Shown: in pieces, positions 1 through 7,587 of the stretch | How the letters are laid out: each line of letters opens with the position of its first letter | Numbering within the stretch: position 1 is the stretch's first letter | Source of the DNA: a virus | DNA: 26,792 nt | Virus record (IMG/VR): IMGVR_UViG_3300030419_001378 | Span: 1-26,792 of that record | Strand: one strand, 5' to 3' | Position numbers and translations under genes: made by a program | The notes under the pieces: generated by a model | What the model was told of the DNA's origin: nothing | The model's input: the letters and a program-made list of their open reading frames with translations, nothing else | The model's database searches: none

Positions 1-1113
1 CTGACTGCTGGATTGCTACAGTCCGTACCACAAGAGAACTCAATGATAGTATTTGAGTCCACTGGGAACGGAGCAGAAACATGGTATCATAGGCGAGCCA
101 TTGCTGCACTTAATCCACGTAACGAATACGGGCTGCACTTCTTATCATGGAAAGACTTTCCAGAGTACACAGACGAGTGGCCGCAGGAAGAGACATACCA
201 GCTAGATTCTCTGTACGAGGAAGAGCAAGTATTTAACGACCACAACCTTACTCCAGGGCAGATGTCTTGGCGTAGGCGCAAGATTGACGATATGGATGGT
301 GACTTAGCACTGTTCAGACAAGAGTATCCATTAACACTCGATGAATGCTTTCAAACCCGTGGTCAGAGTTTCTTCCACCGAGTTCAGTACGAGGACATCG
401 GAGATAGGTGGAAACCGCACCCAGATAGCCCGTACTTTACCTACGATACAGAGCATCCTCGGCCCCAGCACCACTACGGTATTGGAGTCGATGTTGGTGG
501 AGGAGTTGGAGGTGATTCATCTGTCGTCGAAGTCTTTTCGCTTGAGGATTACAGACAGGTCGGGGAGTACGTTAATAATAACATTTCCCCTGACGAGTTT
601 TCAAGAGTTCTTAGCTGGATTGGAGAGTTCTTCAACTACGCACCAATCAACCTCGAAACTAACAACCACGGAATCCTCACACTCTATCAGTTACTTGAAG
701 AGTATCCTATTGAGCATATATATCGAGACGAAAGATTTACTCAGACGACTTACGACAGAGGTACGCAGACTACTCGGCGCTCCAAGCCAATCATCATAGG
801 TAACCTAAGACGTGCCTTAGCTGGTGGCTTGACAGTAGTTAGCCCGTACCTCCGTGGTGAGTTGTCTAGCTTTATCGAAAAGTCTACATCGGATGTAACT
901 ACTAAGTTAGAAGCAAGGGATGGTGCACACGATGATTCCGTCATAGCAGCTGCCCTGGCAAACGAGGTGCTACTTCGCCATGCAGAGCAGATAGCTTACG
1001 ACGTGGACAGGCCACAAGTTATTAACCCAGAAGCAGACTTTACCTTTAGAGGTATACTAGCTAACTATAATCAATCCAAATTTCCGATAGAACATAATTT
1101 ACTGCCACGATGA
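1..1113 (+). CDS. Terminase large subunit, C-terminal part (5' end outside window)
   Basis: This is the 3' portion of the DNA-packaging motor protein; the frame is open from the first base, so the ATPase Walker A and B motifs lie upstream of the window. Numbering codons from base 1, residues 16-24 read IVFESTGNG, which fits the coupling motif (motif III, typically ESTxNG) of the packaging ATPase. The C-terminal half is the RNase H-like nuclease: GIGVDVGGG gives a first acidic residue at D164, NLETNN gives E219, and GAHDDSV gives D311/D312, the usual spacing of the three metal-binding positions in TerL nucleases. An internal TTG at base 13 is not the real start. The gene ends in a 4-nt ATGA overlap with the next gene. 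A small subunit is not visible here. The family call is secure; the subfamily is not determined. Confidence 0.93.
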   Translation: MTAGLLQSVPQENSMIVFESTGNGAETWYHRRAIAALNPRNEYGLHFLSWKDFPEYTDEWPQEETYQLDSLYEEEQVFNDHNLTPGQMSWRRRKIDDMDGDLALFRQEYPLTLDECFQTRGQSFFHRVQYEDIGDRWKPHPDSPYFTYDTEHPRPQHHYGIGVDVGGGVGGDSSVVEVFSLEDYRQVGEYVNNNISPDEFSRVLSWIGEFFNYAPINLETNNHGILTLYQLLEEYPIEHIYRDERFTQTTYDRGTQTTRRSKPIIIGNLRRALAGGLTVVSPYLRGELSSFIEKSTSDVTTKLEARDGAHDDSVIAAALANEVLLRHAEQIAYDVDRPQVINPEADFTFRGILANYNQSKFPIEHNLLPR

Positions 1114-2165
1114 AAGTACTCTTTTTGAGTACAGGCATTGGCCTAGCATTGGCGACTCGATTGTCGCAAGAAGGTCACGAAGTCAAAGTATTTATACATA
1201 ACGACTATAGTGATACGGGCGAAGGCTTGTACGAGCGCGTAGGCGCATGGAAACCATATGTTAATCGTAGTGATTTAGTTTTAGCAGATGACCCGTTTTT
1301 TGGCTACAAAGAGTTTAGGTTTGAGAACGCACCTACTAGGACCCTTGGCATTAGTCGGTTGTTTACTTATGCTTCTAGGAGCATTAATAACCGCCGTAGT
1401 ATCTTGGAGCTTACTGAAATGCCTCTTGGCGTTGGTGACGGTATGTATAGCGTTGAAGCATGGTGGAATGGCCGTAAGTGGTGCACTCCATTCATACTTT
1501 CAACGTACCACAAACAGCTTATATCACAGCAGGTTGGGCCGAATGTGGGAGCGATGGTTACTATTAGTAAGACGCTTGAGGACGTTCCTAAACCCATATT
1601 CGAGGGATTTCGTAAACTAAAGCCACTATTTGAAAAAGGCTCATACAGAGGTCCAGTACGACTAGATTTTGACCATGCAAACGCACTTACAGACATATAT
1701 GCAGGTTTTACGTTTGACAATACAGAAGCTATGCTTGAAGGTGTGCAAGAGCCACCGATGGATGTCTTGCTGGAAGTCGCTGGTGGTACACGTTCCGACC
1801 TTAACTTAATACAAGGACACTACGTTGCAGTCAGATTTCAACACATCGGATGGCCTACCACTAAAGATTTTAGAATCTACGGACTGGTGGATGCCAATCT
1901 TAAGCACTGTGGACTCAATAGTGTGCTTATCAGAAATGGACATTACTACTGCTCACAAAAGTTCGGACCAATCCTTAAAGTCACTGCAAGAGGCGATACA
2001 GCAAAAGACGCCTTTGCAAGAGCAAGTAGAACAATTACAAATCTCGATATTGAAAACATCTGCTACAGGGCAGACCTCTTAGAAAAATACTCTAAAGTCA
2101 AATACCCTGCTATCGACAAGATACTTGATACATGGAAGGATACAAAAACAACAAGCCAGAAGTAG
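1110..2165 (+). CDS. PurD-like (GAR synthetase / ATP-grasp) protein, shortened
   Basis: This 351-residue protein resembles phosphoribosylamine-glycine ligase, the purine-pathway enzyme that joins glycine to phosphoribosylamine using ATP. What I see: a Rossmann-like N-terminus MKVLFLSTGIGLALATRL; a central stretch MYSVEAWWNG followed by a basic/aromatic segment and VGPNVGAM, which corresponds to the GxNTGGMG region of PurD; and a C-terminus with VTARGDTAKDAFARA and NICYRADL, matching the PurD end (TALGDTxEEA, FYRRDIG). Bacterial PurD is about 420-430 residues; this one is about 80 shorter and I cannot find the glycine-rich ATP-binding loop (LAAGKGV type) between residues 80 and 110. It may have lost or altered catalysis. 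It lies between terminase and portal, starts on the terminase stop (ATGA) and overlaps the portal start by 34 nt. Role in the phage is unknown. Confidence 0.7.
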   Translation: MKVLFLSTGIGLALATRLSQEGHEVKVFIHNDYSDTGEGLYERVGAWKPYVNRSDLVLADDPFFGYKEFRFENAPTRTLGISRLFTYASRSINNRRSILELTEMPLGVGDGMYSVEAWWNGRKWCTPFILSTYHKQLISQQVGPNVGAMVTISKTLEDVPKPIFEGFRKLKPLFEKGSYRGPVRLDFDHANALTDIYAGFTFDNTEAMLEGVQEPPMDVLLEVAGGTRSDLNLIQGHYVAVRFQHIGWPTTKDFRIYGLVDANLKHCGLNSVLIRNGHYYCSQKFGPILKVTARGDTAKDAFARASRTITNLDIENICYRADLLEKYSKVKYPAIDKILDTWKDTKTTSQK

Positions 2166-3799
2166 CGTGGTGGGAAGACCAGATTAAAGCTGGTGAAGAG
2201 TACCGACGCAAGTGGGCTAGTGAGGAAGACTGGAAGCTGTGGCAGGCATACTATCGCAGCGACTACAACAGTAAAGCTGTCCTTCCTAAGAATGTAGTAT
2301 TTATGATGCTACGGATGCTGACACCTAGGATTTATTTTAGGAATCCTGGTATAAGTATAACTCCCAAAAAGCCAGGACCCGAGGCCGTAGCAGTAGCTAA
2401 GGTTATGGAACGAGTTAGTAACCAGATGATGCACCACATGGGAGTCAAACAAGAGAGTAAGCGTCAGGTGCAGAATGCTTTCTTTCACGGAACGGGGATT
2501 GGTAAGTTCGGCTTTGGTGCTCAGTATACGCCCACCCCTGAGCCGATGGGAACCGATGCTCCGATGACGAAAGGAGGTGATAAAGTAGAGTGGGCCTCCA
2601 ATGTTATGAACAATATGCCGTGGTATAGAACGGTTGACACATCTAACTTTGTCGTACCATACGGAACAGACAGGTTCGACAACGCATACTTCACAGCAGA
2701 AAAGATTACTAGGTTTACTGACGATATAATCAACGATGATCGTCTGTCCCACACTAAAGACATTGCCGACCAAGCGGTGCGCAATCAAGACACTATGGGG
2801 CTTTACGAGGTCATCACGACCAATCCACGTAACATTGTTGATTTGTGGGAGGTACGGGATAAGCGAACTGGAAAAGTTTTTGTCATTTGTCCTAGCCTTA
2901 CGGATAAAATCCTGTACTTCGAGGACGATGAGCTTCAAATGGATAATGGGGTTCCGTACTTTCCCATGGTATTTAATCCTGATAATGAGGTGTTCTGGGG
3001 CGTACCAGACATCAAGGTACTGGAGCCATTCCAGCGCGAGATAAATGAGATTAAAACTCAGATGATGCAACATCGTCGTTTGAGCATCATAAAGTTTATT
3101 GTAGAGAAAGGTGCTATTAACGAAGATGAGGCTGCAAAGTTGCTCGATGAGGATGGCCCAGGTTTAGTACGTGTCATGAACATGGCAGGGATAAAGAACA
3201 TTGAAGTAGCTCCAATACCAGATAGCTTGATTAGGGCCGAAGATCGTATCATGACTGATGTACGAGAGATTATGGGACTAAGCCGTAACGAGGCAGGTTC
3301 ATTTGGCGAGGGTAGTGCAGACAGGACAGCTACTGAAGTTCAAGCTATTCGTGAGGCAGCAAGCATACGAGAAGACGAGCGACGAGACGTAATAGCAGAT
3401 GCACATACTAGCATGATTCGTTTAATGCACGAAGTCATCTATAGGCATTGGTCTGAAGAGCAGGTTGTGCAGGTAATAGGTCCTGACCAACTTCCAGTAT
3501 GGGTGAGGTTTGTTGGTAGGGAGTTAGCAGGTTACAAGTTTTTTATCAAGGTAGACCCTGACTCGGCTGTGGCAGAAACCAAGGCGGTCAAAGAAGAACG
3601 TGCTGTACGAACCTATCAGCTACTTTCACAGAACCCACTCATTGATAATATTAAGCTGACTAAGTACCTGCTAGATCAGCAAGTTGGTGTGCAGTTTGAT
3701 GATATGTTACAAGAGCAACCAGCAGGTGCTCCAGGTACACAGCAAAACCCACTATCTATGGGACAGTTTAGTCAACAAATCCAACAACAGGCAGCATGA
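2132..3799 (+). CDS. Portal protein
   Basis: A 555-residue portal, the dodecameric ring at the special vertex through which DNA enters and leaves, docking the terminase and later the adaptor. The N-terminus WWEDQIKAGEEYRRKWASEE and the run of helices after it, the segment VPDIKVLEPFQREINEIKTQ (stem/wing helix), and GLSRNEAGSFGEGSADRTAT followed by VQAIREAASIREDERR are typical of podovirus-type portals. The C-terminus is Gln-rich (GQFSQQIQQQ). Length is within the usual 500-700 range. The ATG at 2132 overlaps the upstream gene by 34 nt and has only a weak ribosome site, but the next in-frame ATG is about 50 codons further in and would remove conserved sequence. Position right after terminase supports the call. 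The stop overlaps the next start (ATGA). Confidence 0.88.
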   Translation: MEGYKNNKPEVAWWEDQIKAGEEYRRKWASEEDWKLWQAYYRSDYNSKAVLPKNVVFMMLRMLTPRIYFRNPGISITPKKPGPEAVAVAKVMERVSNQMMHHMGVKQESKRQVQNAFFHGTGIGKFGFGAQYTPTPEPMGTDAPMTKGGDKVEWASNVMNNMPWYRTVDTSNFVVPYGTDRFDNAYFTAEKITRFTDDIINDDRLSHTKDIADQAVRNQDTMGLYEVITTNPRNIVDLWEVRDKRTGKVFVICPSLTDKILYFEDDELQMDNGVPYFPMVFNPDNEVFWGVPDIKVLEPFQREINEIKTQMMQHRRLSIIKFIVEKGAINEDEAAKLLDEDGPGLVRVMNMAGIKNIEVAPIPDSLIRAEDRIMTDVREIMGLSRNEAGSFGEGSADRTATEVQAIREAASIREDERRDVIADAHTSMIRLMHEVIYRHWSEEQVVQVIGPDQLPVWVRFVGRELAGYKFFIKVDPDSAVAETKAVKEERAVRTYQLLSQNPLIDNIKLTKYLLDQQVGVQFDDMLQEQPAGAPGTQQNPLSMGQFSQQIQQQAA

Positions 3800-4239
3800 A
3801 CTGGCTTCAAGTAGGCACACGTACTTTACCTAGTGTAGCTCGGCTTACAATTCGGGCACTTCGTAATGCGTCTCGCGAAGGTGCTATGGATATAAGTAAA
3901 GCTAGGCAAGCTATGTCATCTAGGGATAGTCAACTTGAGATTGCTAGAGATGCAGCGAAAGTACGAGAGTTAGAAAAAGTTACTAAACGGTTGTACGAAG
4001 AAGCTGGTACTACACCGCAAGAAGTGGCTAAGCGTGTGGCTGAGAGTAAATTAGCAAACAGGCCAAGAGATAATAAAATGGTCCACAGAAAGCTAACACC
4101 TGAAGAACGAGCACGCTATGAGAATCCTTTGACTGAAGAACAGCTTGATGCGCTTCTGGAGGGCTACCAACCAGATCCTGAGCTACGTGCTAAAGAAGAG
4201 CTTAAGAAGGCAATACCTAATCCCTTTCAATTCAAATGA
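3796..4239 (+). CDS. Hypothetical protein, charged and helical
   Basis: A 147-residue protein that I do not recognise. It is strongly charged and predicted helical by eye: the middle region (residues about 35-85) is rich in Arg, Lys, Glu and Ala with heptad-like spacing (LEIARDAAKVRELEKVTKRL), and the C-terminal third has LTPEERARYENPLTEEQLDA, a short acidic helix pair. There is no signal peptide, membrane segment or cysteine pair. It starts inside the portal stop codon and ends on the start of the next small gene, both 4-nt ATGA overlaps, so it is translated as part of the portal-to-scaffold string. A head-associated or assembly role is only suggested by position. Confidence 0.8.
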   Translation: MNWLQVGTRTLPSVARLTIRALRNASREGAMDISKARQAMSSRDSQLEIARDAAKVRELEKVTKRLYEEAGTTPQEVAKRVAESKLANRPRDNKMVHRKLTPEERARYENPLTEEQLDALLEGYQPDPELRAKEELKKAIPNPFQFK

Positions 4240-4367
4240 AAAAGAAAAAGTATAACTACAACGGTGATCCGCACAAAGACAAGTCACACTACGATTCCGC
4301 AGCTGTGTACTGGCTTCGTGACATGGCCAAGATGAAAGGCCCATACAAAGTAAAGGTTGACTTATGA
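4236..4367 (+). CDS. Small hypothetical protein (43 residues)
   Basis: A short reading frame linking two other genes by ATGA overlaps at both ends, which is the main reason to believe it. It encodes 43 residues starting MKKKKYNYNGDPHKDKSHYD and continuing SAAVYWLRDMAKMKG; it is basic, with a lysine-rich start and a short amphipathic helix. No family is recognised. Without it there would be a 124-nt gap in a region where every other junction is overlapping, so it is probably real. Confidence 0.65.
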   Translation: MKKKKYNYNGDPHKDKSHYDSAAVYWLRDMAKMKGPYKVKVDL

Positions 4368-4693
4368 GACAGCGAGTAAAAATTAATACTTGGACAGACG
4401 CAGATAAGAAAGCATTCCCTGCTTGGTACAAAAAGTTCGCTGAACAGCACGGATTTGCTAAGGAACCAGAAGGTCAGAAGTACGACTTTTGGACACACTT
4501 TAAGTCGGGTGCCGACCCCTTGGTAGTATTCCCTAAGTTCCAGACTGACGGATGGTGCTTTGTTCGGGAATCTTTGGATGTGGTGGCTGAAGAACCTGTA
4601 GTAGTTACCGAATCTGTGGACACGGCTAAGGTAGGAAACACTACTGCAGAGTCTGGTAAAGCCACCGCTCCCAAAAAGAAAGCCAAGAAATGA
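4364..4693 (+). CDS. Hypothetical protein
   Basis: A 109-residue protein with two parts. Residues 1-70 look folded and aromatic-rich (WTDADKKAFPAWYKKFAEQH, KYDFWTHF, DGWCFV); residues 75-109 are a low-complexity tail of Val, Thr, Glu and Ala that ends in a lysine cluster (APKKKAKK). The basic end could contact DNA or a capsid surface, but I do not recognise the family. It is joined to both neighbours by 4-nt ATGA overlaps. Confidence 0.75.
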   Translation: MRQRVKINTWTDADKKAFPAWYKKFAEQHGFAKEPEGQKYDFWTHFKSGADPLVVFPKFQTDGWCFVRESLDVVAEEPVVVTESVDTAKVGNTTAESGKATAPKKKAKK

Positions 4694-4893
4694 CTGAGGC
4701 AGAAAAAGCCTACTACATGGAAAGGCTTAGAAATGTTAGGTTAGGTGACGAGCCAACGTACAAGGAAGATGTTGCTCCACCTAAGCCCAAGATTAAACCC
4801 AAGAAGAAGCGTAAGTTTCGACCTAGTTCAGAACCAAGTCAAGGCAGATTACAGTATGCTGCTACGGCTGCAAGAAAGCTACGAAATGCTTAA
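4690..4893 (+). CDS. Small basic hypothetical protein
   Basis: A 67-residue protein. After an acidic N-terminal helix (MTEAEKAYYMERLRN) it is proline- and lysine-rich (PPKPKIKPKKKRKFR) and ends in a basic Ala/Arg helix. The composition suggests a disordered, nucleic-acid- or acid-surface-binding peptide. It overlaps the previous gene by 4 nt and the next by 8 nt. No family is recognised. Confidence 0.65.
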   Translation: MTEAEKAYYMERLRNVRLGDEPTYKEDVAPPKPKIKPKKKRKFRPSSEPSQGRLQYAATAARKLRNA

Positions 4894-5173
4894 TTATGAT
4901 TATAGTTGCACCGAGTGCGACATAGTTTTCGAAGAGACCGTGGATTACGAGCATCGCAACGATGTTAAGTGCGTGGTATGCGAGGGTCCAGCTAAGATAG
5001 CATGGTTTAAATTCGGAAAGCCAGCCATCTTTCAAGAGGCTGAGTATCATCTAAATCCTGGTGATCACAGGGGCACACATTGCTCTAGTAAGCGCCAGTT
5101 GCTAGATGAGATTAAACGAGTGAATGATAATAACCCTAATCCAGTCGAACTGGCGAGTGAGTATTATGGCTAA
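4886..5173 (+). CDS. FmdB-like zinc-ribbon protein
   Basis: A 95-residue protein with an N-terminal zinc ribbon: C8-x2-C11 (SCTEC) and C29-x2-C32 (KCVVC), with the aromatic start NYDYSC that is typical of the FmdB-type putative regulatory zinc ribbon. After about residue 40 the sequence is not a recognised domain (IFQEAEYHLNPGDHRGTH, then a short helix). I chose ATG 4886 rather than the upstream in-frame ATG at 4745 because the ribbon begins right after it and it gives an 8-nt overlap with the previous gene, the same spacing as the next junction. FmdB-like ribbons occur in many phage morphogenesis clusters without a known task; metal-stabilised binding to protein or DNA is a guess. Confidence 0.72.
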   Translation: MLNYDYSCTECDIVFEETVDYEHRNDVKCVVCEGPAKIAWFKFGKPAIFQEAEYHLNPGDHRGTHCSSKRQLLDEIKRVNDNNPNPVELASEYYG

Positions 5174-5405
5174 TTGTAGGATAGTTGTAGATTATGAGGC
5201 CAAAGGCGCAGATGGCTATGGTATAAATGTAACCATCCAAGGTGATGGTGGCTGTGTCCCGATGGGTATGTTAGAGGATATTCGTGATAAGATCAAGCGT
5301 GGTCTTAACGAGTACCGTTTTCATGGTCAGAAATCTGACCCAATAGGAACCACGATAGGAGTTACCGATGGCAGAACAAGAAGAACAGCAAAGTCAGCAA
5401 GTTGA
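5166..5405 (+). CDS. Hypothetical protein
   Basis: A 79-residue protein, unrecognised. The first half alternates hydrophobic and polar residues like a small beta sheet (CRIVVDYEAKGADGYGINVT), followed by a helix (LEDIRDKIKRGLNEYRF). ATG 5166 gives an 8-nt overlap with the zinc-ribbon gene; an upstream in-frame ATG (5124) would overlap by 50 nt. Its last 38 nt overlap the scaffold gene, so the last dozen codons also carry the scaffold ribosome-binding site. Confidence 0.68.
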   Translation: MANCRIVVDYEAKGADGYGINVTIQGDGGCVPMGMLEDIRDKIKRGLNEYRFHGQKSDPIGTTIGVTDGRTRRTAKSAS

Positions 5406-6072
5406 TTTGCAAGCACTGGTGCAATTCGTAGAGAACGCTAGTGCAAAAATGGCTAGTCAGGATGAGCAGATTAAGGCTCTGGAAAACAGACTTACTCAAG
5501 CTACCGCAGAGCCAGAATATGAACCACGTGAGACAGTACCACAAGTATCGGAAGAGGATATAGAAAGTATGTCAAACGGACAGTTACTAAACCTTATGGA
5601 ACAGCGGTTTAATGCTAGCCTTAACAATACGCTAGGTGATGCGCTTAAGCCAGTTCGTGAAGGTATGCAGAATCAACAGCAGTTAAATATTGACAATCAA
5701 GTACAGTCAGAGATTGCAGGATTGCAGAAGCAGTATAGCGACTTTAACCATTTTGCAAATAAAGCTGCTGACCTTGTTGAGCAACGTAACCAAGCAGGTT
5801 TTAAGCTGAGTATTGAAGATGCTTACAAACTTGCTAAGGCTGAAAACCCCGATATGGTAAATGAGTTTAAAGACTCACAGCCCAAGCCTACTCTGGCTGG
5901 TGGCTTATTGCCTACTTCCAGGCTGATAGGACAACCTAGTTCCGGAAGCAACGACCTTGATTTTGACCAAGCCGCTGAGCGTGCTTTTCAAGAGGAGGTT
6001 GTAAACGAGGGACTCTCAGGTTTATTTAGTACAGAAGATTCAACCTCACATTCACCGCCCTTAAAGGAGTAA
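5368..6072 (+). CDS. Capsid scaffold protein (probable)
   Basis: A 234-residue, acidic, Gln/Glu/Ala-rich helical protein directly upstream of the coat gene, the standard place for a scaffold that guides procapsid assembly and then leaves. Residues 1-45 are Gln-rich and heptad-like (QEEQQSQQVDLQALVQFVEN, MASQDEQIKALENRLTQ), followed by a disordered Pro/Glu segment, a second long helical region (QQLNIDNQVQSEIAGLQKQY) and an acidic C-terminal helix (DLDFDQAAERAFQEEV). This plan matches podovirus scaffolds. AGGAG at 5357-5361 lies six bases before the ATG. No protease motif is visible, so nothing suggests it is a fused maturation protease. Identification rests on position, size and composition rather than a sequence signature. 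Confidence 0.75.
   Translation: MAEQEEQQSQQVDLQALVQFVENASAKMASQDEQIKALENRLTQATAEPEYEPRETVPQVSEEDIESMSNGQLLNLMEQRFNASLNNTLGDALKPVREGMQNQQQLNIDNQVQSEIAGLQKQYSDFNHFANKAADLVEQRNQAGFKLSIEDAYKLAKAENPDMVNEFKDSQPKPTLAGGLLPTSRLIGQPSSGSNDLDFDQAAERAFQEEVVNEGLSGLFSTEDSTSHSPPLKE
6063..6069 (+). promoter_or_regulatory. Strong ribosome-binding site of the coat gene
   Basis: AAAGGAG, six bases before ATG 6076. This is one of the few canonical Shine-Dalgarno sequences in a region where most genes start inside the previous stop codon, consistent with the very high output needed for coat protein. Confidence 0.8.
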
Positions 6073-6075
6073 CCT

Positions 6076-7098
6076 ATGGCAAGCGTGAGAACATTTAGTG
6101 AAGTCCTAGATAGCATGGCTGTTGCTACCTGGAGACATATGAAGAAAACAGTCGTAGATCAAATCTTTGATGAGATAGTATTCTATAACTATCTGCGTAG
6201 CAAGGGTAAGATCCAGTCATACCAAGGTGGTAAGTACATTGAGACGCCTCTTAGCAATGCGGAAAATGATACTCTGTCTTGGATCAACGAGCAGGATGCT
6301 GTAAATATCAATGACCTCGATCCGATCAGTTCGGCTCAGTGGGATTGGAAGTATCTTGTAGCCTCTGTAACTCGTTCACAGATCGAGGAGCAGAAGAATC
6401 GTGGTAAGATGCAACTCATTAACCTGCTCAAGCATAAGATGCAGGTGACTAAGGACACCTTAGTTAAAGAGTTGGAGTCTAAGTTGTTCTCCGATGTTGA
6501 TAGCACCGGAAAGCAGATGGAAGGCTTACAGCATCTTATTGCTGACGACGGAGTAGGTACAGTTGGTGGAGTTAATGCTACTACCTATACATGGTGGAAG
6601 AATCAATTCTATGGGTATTATGCTGGTTATGGTGGAAGTGGTTCAAGCCAAGGGTTTGGAACTGCCCATGCTAGTGGCCCTGATCGTGGTATCGTAGCAA
6701 TGCGTGATATGATTGACAACTGTTCTAAGTCACTCGGCAACGCAAAGCCTGATCTTATTCTTACTGACAAAGCAACGTATCGTAAGTACAATGCTTCTAT
6801 CGATGATAAGCTCCGGATTGTTACGCAGAAAGTTGGTGACATGAGTTTCCAGACACTTACTTTTGAGGGTCTGCCAATTCTGCACACCGACACTTGTCCT
6901 ACCTCTAGTAATGGTAGTAGAATGTACTTCATTGATTGTGACCATGTAACAATGTTCTACGATCCTGGTATGTTCTTTGACATGACTGAGTGGAAACCAG
7001 TACCCAATCAGTTGAAGCGAGCAGCTCAGATTGTAACTGCTTGTAATATGATTACCACTATGAGGCGTTCTAGTGGTGTAATCTTTGATATTTATTAA
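6076..7098 (+). CDS. Major capsid protein
   Basis: A 340-residue coat protein, the shell subunit. It follows the scaffold and precedes a decoration-like gene and the adaptor. The N-terminal arm (SVRTFSEVLDSMAVATWRHM) leads into an E-loop-like beta region (YLRSKGKIQSYQGGKYIETP) and an SWINEQDAVNINDLDPISSA segment, then a long helix rich in Lys/Gln (spine-helix-like, residues about 110-140). The C-terminal part (DLILTDKATYRKYNAS, LPILHTDTCP, MYFIDCDHVTMFYDPGMFFD) matches the P- and A-domain pattern of HK97-fold coat proteins. It is separated from its neighbours by short gaps and has its own strong ribosome site. Size is normal for this fold. HK97 fold is inferred from layout, not from a structure. 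Confidence 0.88.
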   Translation: MASVRTFSEVLDSMAVATWRHMKKTVVDQIFDEIVFYNYLRSKGKIQSYQGGKYIETPLSNAENDTLSWINEQDAVNINDLDPISSAQWDWKYLVASVTRSQIEEQKNRGKMQLINLLKHKMQVTKDTLVKELESKLFSDVDSTGKQMEGLQHLIADDGVGTVGGVNATTYTWWKNQFYGYYAGYGGSGSSQGFGTAHASGPDRGIVAMRDMIDNCSKSLGNAKPDLILTDKATYRKYNASIDDKLRIVTQKVGDMSFQTLTFEGLPILHTDTCPTSSNGSRMYFIDCDHVTMFYDPGMFFDMTEWKPVPNQLKRAAQIVTACNMITTMRRSSGVIFDIY

Positions 7099-7099
7099 T

Positions 7100-7105
7100 A
7101 AGGAG
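7100..7105 (+). promoter_or_regulatory. Strong ribosome-binding site of the decoration-like gene
   Basis: AAGGAG, five bases before ATG 7111. Together with the site before the coat gene it suggests that these two adjacent products are made in the largest amounts. Confidence 0.75.
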
Positions 7106-7110
7106 TATAT

Positions 7111-7581
7111 ATGGCTGATACATATACCCTTGACGACAAGGGCCAAAAAGTCGTATGGTCTGGGGCTGTTACTGAAGTCCACTCCACTCAGAAGGAAACT
7201 GTAGGTGCTGTGCGGTATCATGGTACTAAGGTTTACAAGTATGTGCATTTTACTCAGGGAGCTACTGCTGTAGCATCTGGGGATTTTGCAGGGTACTTGA
7301 AAGAGCGACGTGACTCAGTAACTGCGGATGCTAGTACAACTGACATCGTACCTGCTGGAATGTTTATCTCTGCACCTGCTGATGGCAACTTTTGCTGGAT
7401 TCAGGTTCGTGGACCGGCTACTTGCACAGTAGCTAATCTTTCTAGCGTAGCTGATGGTGTTAATTGTATGCTTGATGCAAGCAATGATAAGAAGGTTATT
7501 GCACAGACTGCTGGTAAACGTGCTCTTTGTCAGAGCATTGATACCTCTGCTGGGCTAATCTACATCGACGCTCATATCTAG
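7111..7581 (+). CDS. Probable head decoration / capsid-stabilising protein
   Basis: A 156-residue, beta-rich, small-residue-rich protein placed right after the coat gene with an equally strong ribosome site, as expected for a protein present in many copies on the shell. The sequence shows alternating strands (AVRYHGTKVYKYVHFTQGAT, GNFCWIQVRGPATCTVANLS), and the arrangement SVADGVNCMLD followed by KKVIAQTAGKRALCQS resembles the DUF2190-type small capsid proteins. No helix-rich or transmembrane segments are visible. It could instead be a minor head protein or short spike. The role is inferred mainly from position and expression signals. Confidence 0.6.
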   Translation: MADTYTLDDKGQKVVWSGAVTEVHSTQKETVGAVRYHGTKVYKYVHFTQGATAVASGDFAGYLKERRDSVTADASTTDIVPAGMFISAPADGNFCWIQVRGPATCTVANLSSVADGVNCMLDASNDKKVIAQTAGKRALCQSIDTSAGLIYIDAHI

Positions 7582-7587
7582 TGACCT

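Noticed and set aside
341-799. 152-codon open frame on + within the terminase
   Set aside because: Ser/Thr/Leu-rich shadow frame; the terminase frame here contains nuclease residues D164 and E219 and is clearly the coding one.
2309-3073. 254-codon open frame on the minus strand
   Set aside because: It lies entirely within the portal gene, antisense; the translated product is rich in His, Ile, Leu and Ser with no domain look. All surrounding genes are on the + strand with tight junctions.
7082-7110. Terminator after the coat gene
   Set aside because: The 12-nt gap is TA-rich and contains the ribosome site of the next gene; no stem-loop with a T-run is visible.
6730-7248. 172-codon minus-strand frame across coat and decoration genes
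   Set aside because: It spans the coat stop and the strong ribosome site of the next gene, and its product has no protein-like pattern.
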